Positions 57,837 through 64,000 of a stretch of DNA of 64,000 nucleotides are shown piece after piece. Numbering within the stretch: position 1 is the first letter of the stretch; each line of letters begins with the position of its first letter. A program made the position numbers and the translations under genes. A model generated the notes under the pieces. The model saw only the letters and a list, made by a program, of their open reading frames with translations. It made no database searches and was not told where the DNA came from. Source of the DNA: Zea mays (Eukaryota; Streptophyta; Magnoliopsida; Poales; Poaceae); the NCBI RefSeq assembly GCF_902167145.1, contig NC_050097.1, positions 109,649,982-109,713,981 on the forward strand. The letters run 5' to 3'.

Positions 57837-58813
57837 AACTCATCACACAGGGTGGTGACTCTCGCATCCATGCTCATACAATTGCACTGGGCCTTTCTGC
57901 TCAAGGCATCTGCTACAACATTGGCTTTGCCAGGATGGTAATGCACCTCCAAATCATAGTCCTTGATTAACTCTAACCATCTTCTCTGCCTCATATTAAG
58001 GTCTGCCTGAGTGAAAAGGTATTTGAGACTCTTATGATCAGTGTAAATGTTACAGTGAGCTCCCATCAAGAAATGTCTCCATATCTTGAGAGCATGAACC
58101 ACAGCTGCTAACTCCAGATCATGTGTAGGGTAGTTCTGCTCATGGGGTCTAAGTGCTTGGGAGGCATAAGCAATTACTCTGTTATCTTGCATTAAGACAC
58201 ATCCCAGTCCCGTACCAGAAGCATCGCAATACACTTCAAAGGGCTTGGTGTTGTCAGGTTGAGCTAGCACTGGGGCTGTTGTCAAGTGCTGCCTTAGTGT
58301 ATGAAAGGCATCTTCACACTTCTGGCTCCAATTATACTTGACTCCCTTCTTCAATAGTTCAGTCATTGGCTTGGCAATTCTGGAGAAATCCGGAATGAAT
58401 CGTCGATAATACCCTGCCAATCCCAGAAAACTCCGAATCTGTCTCACTGTGGTAGGAGGTTTCCAATACATTACCTCTTGCACCTTCTCAGGATCAACTG
58501 ATATCCCATCCTGAGAAATTGTGTGACCCAAGAATTTAATTTCTCTTAGCTAGAAATCACATTTAGACAATTTGGCATACAACTGATGGTCACGCAGTCT
58601 CTGAAGTATGGTATGCAAATGTTTAGTGTGCTCAGCCTCATTCTTGGAATAAACCAGAATATCATCAATGAAAACGACCACGAATTTGTCCAGCTCTGGC
58701 ATGAAAACTGAGTTCATCAGGTACATGAAATAAGCCGGGGCATTGGTCAGCCCAAAAGACATCACCAAAAACTCATAGAGCCCATATCTGGTAGAGAAAG
58801 CCGTTTTGGGCAC
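57797..58813 (-). pseudogene. TK2 reverse transcriptase C-terminal part and RNase H
   Basis: The fragment begins in the palm ([15 protein letters not shown], then [13 protein letters not shown]) and passes a TAG at 58,550-58,552, where a Trp is expected. It continues through the connection ([29 protein letters not shown]) and RNase H ([42 protein letters not shown]). A frameshift near 58,810 separates it from the upstream frame and another near 57,820 from integrase. Confidence 0.9.
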
Positions 58814-60665
58814 GGATCTTGATCTGATGGTAGCCCGAACGAAGGTCTATATTGGAAAACACTTTGGCTCCCACCAACTGATCAAATAAAACATCAATGT
58901 GGGGCAGTGGGTATTTGTTCTTGATGGTCACCGCATTGAGAGGGCGGTAGTCGACACCCATTCTCAGACTTTCATCCTTCTTCTTTACAAATAGGGCCGG
59001 ACATCCCCAAGGTGAAGTACTTGGGCGAATGAACCCCTTGTCCAACAACTCTTGCAGTTGCTTCTTCAATTCTGCCAATTCTGCTGGAGGCATCCTATAG
59101 GGTCTCTTGGATGTAGGAGCAGTTCCGGTTTGCAATTCAATTGCGAACTCAATGTCTCTGTCAGGTGGCATCCCTGGCAATTCATCCGGAAAAACATCTG
59201 GGTAGTCACAGACCAATGGGATCCTTTCCACTGGGGACTCTATCATAACGAAGGCACAAGAACGGGTACAACCCTGGTTGGGCAAATATAATGTGGTTTC
59301 ACCACAAGTCGGTGAGTGCACCTCAATGGCCCTAGCTGCAGTATCCATCGTGGCCTGATGTTTGGTTAACCAGTCAGTTCCCAATATGATATCCACACTA
59401 TTCAAACCCAAAATGAGGAGGTTCGTTTTGATTATCAAACTACCAAACTTTATAGGCACATTCTTGTTGATTTGGTAGGTGGCAACCCTGCCTCCTGGTG
59501 TTGAAATTGTAATACCCCCATTGGTATGATGGAAAGGTAACTGACATTTGGCACTGATAAAACTATGTGATGCACCAGAATCAAAAAGAATAATAGCAGG
59601 ATAATTCGAAACTGAAAAGATACCAGTCATGACGGGTGCTCCCTCTGGAATGTCAGCCATGGTGGTGAAGTTCAATCTGCCTTGCCTCACTTGAACCTTT
59701 TGTCTCTTGCCTTGATTCTGGTTGGCATTCTGCCTCTGCCTCTGCTGGTTCATGGGGCAATTCTTGGCATAATGTCCAGTGTTACCACAAGTGAAACACA
59801 TGTTGTCATTGGCCTGACGGTACTGCTGCTGCTGCTGTGGGCGGATCACCCAACGTCCTTGCTGCTGCTTGGGTCCTCTGTTCTGAGTATCAGACACGAT
59901 CCTGAAGTGTTGTGGCTGAGCTGAAGGTCCTTCCACAGGGGACTTCCTCTTCTTTTCTGCCTGACGAGCTGTGATACAATCCTCCTGAGAAATGGCCATA
60001 TTGACTAACTCATTATAACTGTTGGCCCTGACTGTGTTGAGACGGTCACGGAGCTTAGTGCTGAGCCCCCTCCTGAACCTGTCCCACTTCTTCTCATCCG
60101 TGTCTGCGTGATATCCGGCATACTGGCACAGATCATTGAAGGCCTGAGAATACTGTAACACTGTCCGGTTCCATTGAGTGAGTGCCAGAAACTCGTTGAG
60201 CTTGCGGTCCATAATGCCCGCTGGTATATGGTGCCCCCTGAAAGCTGCCTTGAACTCTCTCCATTCCACCTCTCGGTCCTCTGGCTGCATAGCAAGAAAA
60301 TGGTCCCACCATGTCCGTGCGGGTCCACAAAGCTGCTAGGTGGCGAACCTGACCTTAGTGACCTCTGAACAAACTCCATGGAGTAGCGGGAATTTGGATT
60401 CCACTACTCTCAACCATACATCCGCATCAAGGGGGTCCTCTGCCCTGGTGAACAATGGTGGCTGGGTACTGAGGAACTCCTGATAGGTGGCTGCCGCGGG
60501 GTGACGCTGATGATCACCACCACCATAGTGCTGAGGTGGTGGCTGACGCTGAGCTAGCTGCCTCAAGATCTCATTCTGTTGAGCCATCAGCTCCTGCAAG
60601 GTAGGAGGCGGTGGCGGTGGTGGAGGAACACGCTCATTTTGACCACGACGCGCTCTTCCGGCCAT
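58773..60665 (-). pseudogene. TK2 gag, protease and reverse transcriptase start
   Basis: Gag starts at ATG 60,665 (MAGRARRGQNE, then a poly-Pro run). A TAG at 60,336-60,338 stands where a Gln is likely. The same frame continues with the capsid region ([17 protein letters not shown]), zinc knuckle ([15 protein letters not shown]), protease ([20 protein letters not shown]) and reverse transcriptase to [11 protein letters not shown] one-base indel near 58,810 then shifts the frame. Layout and domain content are as in TK1, but sequence identity is lower, so TK1 and TK2 are different families of the Tekay lineage. Confidence 0.9.
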
Positions 60666-60971
60666 ATGAAAAATCATATATATATTCTCAATATCACATT
60701 TTCTTGGTTCAAGGCTTAATCGCGGTGAAAGAGTCAAAAAGGGCGAAACCAATATATAGTGCATAATTATAAAAGATTCCACATTATCCAAACTTTTCCC
60801 TTAAAGTAAAACTGACAGCATTCACCAACCATGCTTCCAAAAGAGTTTATCACGATTACATCAATGGCCCAAAAGACTCAACTCTATCTAGCCTAGCACC
60901 CCAAGGGTGCAAAAGCTAAGCTAGCTTCGAGGAGTCCCACCATCACAGACTTCTAACTCTATCCCTACGAC

Positions 60972-61841
60972 CTAGTGAGCAAACGAGGCAACACTCGACT
61001 CGGGGGAAGGTGGTCTCCCTGAGCCAGCAGTGTCCAAACTGGAGGCAGCCTCCTCTCCTCCCTCGATGTCGACATCCTCGTTGGCCTCCATGTCCTGGAT
61101 CTCCTGGTGATGCATATCCAGGTGCTGGTTAGCCTCTGCAAGCTGCTATTGGGTGTTGATCAACTGATCCTCGAGAACCTCAAGGGTGTTCTCCCTCGTC
61201 CCCACTAGTTCCTCAAGCTCTTGGATCTCATTTGACAGTTGCTCCACCTGTAAGTCCTTTTCCACCATCTCAGTGGACAAGTCAACCACAAGTTCCTCTC
61301 TATTATCCAAGGTAATTTTGGTTGCCTCTAACAATGCCATCAGATGGGACATTGCCTCTCCACGCATCACTTGCAGACGATACAGGGCATTCATGCACCG
61401 CACCGTTAAGTGAGCAGTCTGACATGGGTAGATAGCCCAGATGTCCTTGGCATGCTCCACTCGGTCCTTCCACATTGGGTCGTCCTCCTTCTCAGTGAGG
61501 AACAAGCCAATGGGGTGAGTGGACAGCTCCAAGGGGTGGAATCTGCAGAAAGTGGTCAGTCCGTGAAGAGCGATCGCCTCGATAGTATCCTCAGCCCGGT
61601 ACCCAAAACATTCAAAGTCCAGCGAACGCCAGCCTGGCTGCAGGGGATGAGGCTCCAGGGTCATCCTCACCCTACAGCGGGGCACTCGGTGCTTCTCTAA
61701 CTGCTGCACCGCGTACAGGGGAGGTGTCATGTAACCTGCTCCCTGAAGTACCTCCCACAAGATACAGCGGAAACCCTCTCGTGCAAGTCCGTCCGTGTGG
61801 GACTGTGCATTCCCTTCGTCTGAGGATCCATGAGAAGTCAT
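60972..61841 (-). pseudogene. TK2 extra ORF before gag ('ORF0'), one in-frame TAG
   Basis: ATG 61,841 follows directly on a long pyrimidine-rich tract ending ACACAG. The frame has about 289 codons to TAG at 60,972, interrupted once by TAG at 61,146-61,148. The N-terminal half contains FRCILWEVLQ, RCRVRMTLEPHP, SLDFECFGYRAEDTIEAIAL and TTFCRFHPLEL. The C-terminal half is a coiled coil (about residues 165-250, Glu/Leu-rich). Position and general layout match the TK1 extra ORF. I do not recognise a named domain. From 60,666 to 60,971 there is only spacer. Confidence 0.65.
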
Positions 61842-62246
61842 CTGTGTACAGTTAAGCGTAAGTAAAAGAAAAAGAATTATAAAAAGAAAAAGGGATCACA
61901 ACTCAGCCTCTCTATAACTACGACAGTGGTACTGGGTGTACTTACTTTGCCATCATTTTGTATTAAAGTTCTTACCCAATTATTTATTAGTTTAATTAAG
62001 GATGCATGCATGCTCGTCTTGAACGACCTCACATCAACTTAGAGGGAATAGGGAAGAATTCCCATCCCTTATAGTAGCCGGTAGGGATTACTATATTAGC
62101 CACCTAGATACCCTCTATCCTCCAAAGGCTTCACGTCCTAGGTCTATCCTGATCGTCCTACGATCTATCCAACATTTGTTTCTACCAAGTTTTACTTTGG
62201 AAAAGGATGGTATTTATAGTTTATTGATTCCTCTGTGGTGGTACAA
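61842..62246 (-). other. TK2 untranslated leader
   Basis: No gene is seen. The 50 bases before the extra ORF are strongly pyrimidine-rich on the - strand. Confidence 0.5.
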
Positions 62247-62258
62247 GCTCCGATACCA
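62247..62258 (-). other. TK2 primer binding site (tRNA-iMet)
   Basis: The - strand reads TGGTATCGGAGC, a usual plant variant of the initiator tRNA-Met complement, two bases from the LTR at 62,261. Confidence 0.82.
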
Positions 62259-62260
62259 GC

Positions 62261-64000
62261 TGTGGCAGAACTGCCCGAATTATTCCAACTTAAGTGCCTA
62301 AGTCCCGCCTTAGAGGCTAGACCACACTTAAATGGGAATAACCCATCAATCCCTCGGATCTAGTCCGACGAGGCCACTGACAGGATCAAGTACCACAATC
62401 TCACTCGATGGTGAGTCACAGAGCAAATACAATAAAGCATAAAACCATACATTAAGGAGTATTAAACTTATTACATGATCATCGGAGTCTTAGCAAAAGT
62501 AGTCATCATTGTTCGAAGTGCAGCGGAATAAAACTAACGATAATTAAACAGAGAGATGGGGAAGCCTGTCCCATCACTCCTCATGCTCCTCCTCGGCCGA
62601 GGTAGGGTCCCACTCGACTGTCCAACCCGGTGGCAAGATGGACGGCCAAGTCACTCCAGCAACCATGTCCTCCAGAGGACCTGTAAAATTATGCCACAAG
62701 CAAGGCTGAGTATACTAATACTCAGCTAGACTTACCCGGTGTGAGGAGTCTACTCCTCTACCTCTAGACATGCAGTTGTTTGGCTGTGGGGTTTGGTTTC
62801 CAAAAGCACTAGCTGAGTTTATAAATCAAGTTTTAGCTTTGTCAAGTTTTAGTGTGACTCTCTTAAGACTAGATGTGTACTATCTACTCATTCATGGTAT
62901 CAAGCAAATTTAGCAATCAACATTTTTTGCCACATCATCACATTTCCACTTGTTACTCAATGTAGTACAATGGATCAAGCAGTCTCATTAGATGTGAGAA
63001 GCAGACGATTCGAATCGAGTTTTTAAACCTTGCAAGGTAAACCTAAACACACGACGTGGCGAGGCACTACGTCCCCACACACATCTACCGTCCCCATCGA
63101 TTCCCTGGCAACAGATCAGGGCTCACCGCCTTGGCGTACAATGCCTCACTGACCCCGACTGCCGTCGTGCAGTGACCGCACTTGTACCCACCATAACCGG
63201 AATGGGAGACCACGTCTCAGGTCGCGTGAGGGGATATGTCTGCGGGCAGGTTCAATCAGGTACTAGGCTTACCGATTTACCATATTTCTCGGCATAGGTT
63301 TAGTACATTCAAATGCTTGACACAGGTATCCGCACGTTAATCCTTATTCCAATTTCATCTCGTAGACCACGCATCCCCATAGATCCGTGTCCACAGACCA
63401 ACTATCAATATGATATGAAAGTGGGTACAATCAATGTCCTGACCTCGCGCGAGTGCTAGAAAAATCACTCGACTTCTACCGAGATCTCTAATTAGCAAAG
63501 CAGCTACTCGACCTAGCATACTAGTATCCATATCAACAAGGATTCCTGAGTTCATGCAATTAGAGTTTCAATCAACTCCTACACTTAAGTGCACAATACA
63601 AGCCTACAAACATTAAGTGTAGTAAAATATCATATAGAACAGGTTATGCATAAAACCGGGGCTTGCCTTCCAAAGCTGGGGCAGGTAGATCCTCTGGGGC
63701 AGGCTCTGGTGCTGGATCCGGGGCTGCCTCCTGAGCAGCTCCTTGCTCCGGCACGAGGACATACTCTCCGTCAGCGAGGTTGCAATCTATCGAATGCAAT
63801 GAATAAGAATATGTATGCCATGATTATGTAGGATTTAGTAAACATTATGCTAAGCGAAAGAAAACTAAATTAGTTAGTAACTTAGGGTTTCCTGGTTATA
63901 CGTGGCTTTTTAGTGGTTTATGCTTATCTATTTTTGGTTTGGGTTTTGCCCAGGGATAAGCATAGTGAATTGAACTTGGATTTCCCTTAGATGTTTTAGT
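62261..64000 (-). mobile_element. TK2 right (5') LTR, cut by window end
   Basis: It matches 38,730-39,867 without an indel and then 52,850 onward after removal of TK1, which proves that the two left pieces are one LTR. Sites 63,394-63,398 hold the unoccupied TK1 target. The outer part of this LTR is beyond the window. Confidence 0.92.
63644..63787 (-). other. Short open acidic segment in TK2 right LTR
   Basis: Counterpart of 53,094-53,237, again open for 47 codons to TAA. It differs at seven positions in about 70 bp. Six of these changes alter the amino acid (for example Glu to Gly twice and Leu to Pro). Confidence 0.35.

Overview
The window is a block of nested transposable elements from a large plant genome. 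No ordinary host gene, tRNA or rRNA gene is visible. The mixture of Tekay-type chromoviruses with multi-kilobase LTRs, a Reina-type chromovirus, a Sirevirus (Opie/Ji type) whose LTR carries CACCGGACAGTCCGGTG palindromes, a Tat/Grande-like element with an antisense gene, and a CACTA transposon points to a panicoid grass, most likely Andropogoneae such as maize. The species is inferred, not proven. Working names used below: TK1, TK2, TK3 (Tekay type), RN (Reina type), SV (Sirevirus), TG (Tat/Grande-like).

Left part (1-27,187). RN is a decayed + strand Gypsy element. Only its pol from the reverse transcriptase onward and its short 3' LTR lie in the window. TK3 (- strand, right end 14,492) abuts RN inside the reverse transcriptase. 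SV (15,866-23,381, - strand) sits in the RN integrase with a perfect GGAAG target duplication. TK3 was itself hit twice: a 5'-truncated TG element (3,039-7,920) splits its RNase H, and a relative of TK1 landed in its left LTR and leaves only an LTR end at 1-812. RN abuts an old Tekay-type LTR remnant (24,542-27,187).

Middle part (27,188-38,729). A decayed CACTA transposon (terminal repeat, subterminal repeats, TNP2-like transposase) begins inside that LTR remnant. It is followed by a diverged + strand LTR (about 30,857-36,726) interrupted by a solo LTR (32,556-35,122, target duplication TATTT), then a further LTR-like segment, an inverted fragment of a TK1-family LTR, and a short LTR start with a 5S rRNA-like stretch.

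Right part (38,730-64,000). TK2 (- strand) occupies the rest and runs off the right edge. Its left LTR is split by TK1 (39,868-52,844, + strand), the best preserved element. TK1 has two nearly identical LTRs (3,371 and 3,330 bp), a tRNA-iMet primer site, an extra ORF before gag ('ORF0'), gag-pol with one nonsense codon, and a polypurine tract. The right LTR of TK2 preserves the unoccupied TK1 target, so the nesting can be read directly. LTR divergence by eye, about 0.5% for TK1 and 2.4% for TK2, agrees with that order.

The most noteworthy items are (i) the extra ORF between primer site and gag in both TK1 and TK2, with a possible shared alpha/beta domain and a coiled coil; (ii) start codons of ORF0 and gag placed directly behind 3' splice-site-like sequences; (iii) an antisense gene in TG with its own TATA box and two introns whose phases match exactly; (iv) five hairpin repeats in the TK1 LTR; and (v) short open acidic segments inside LTRs.
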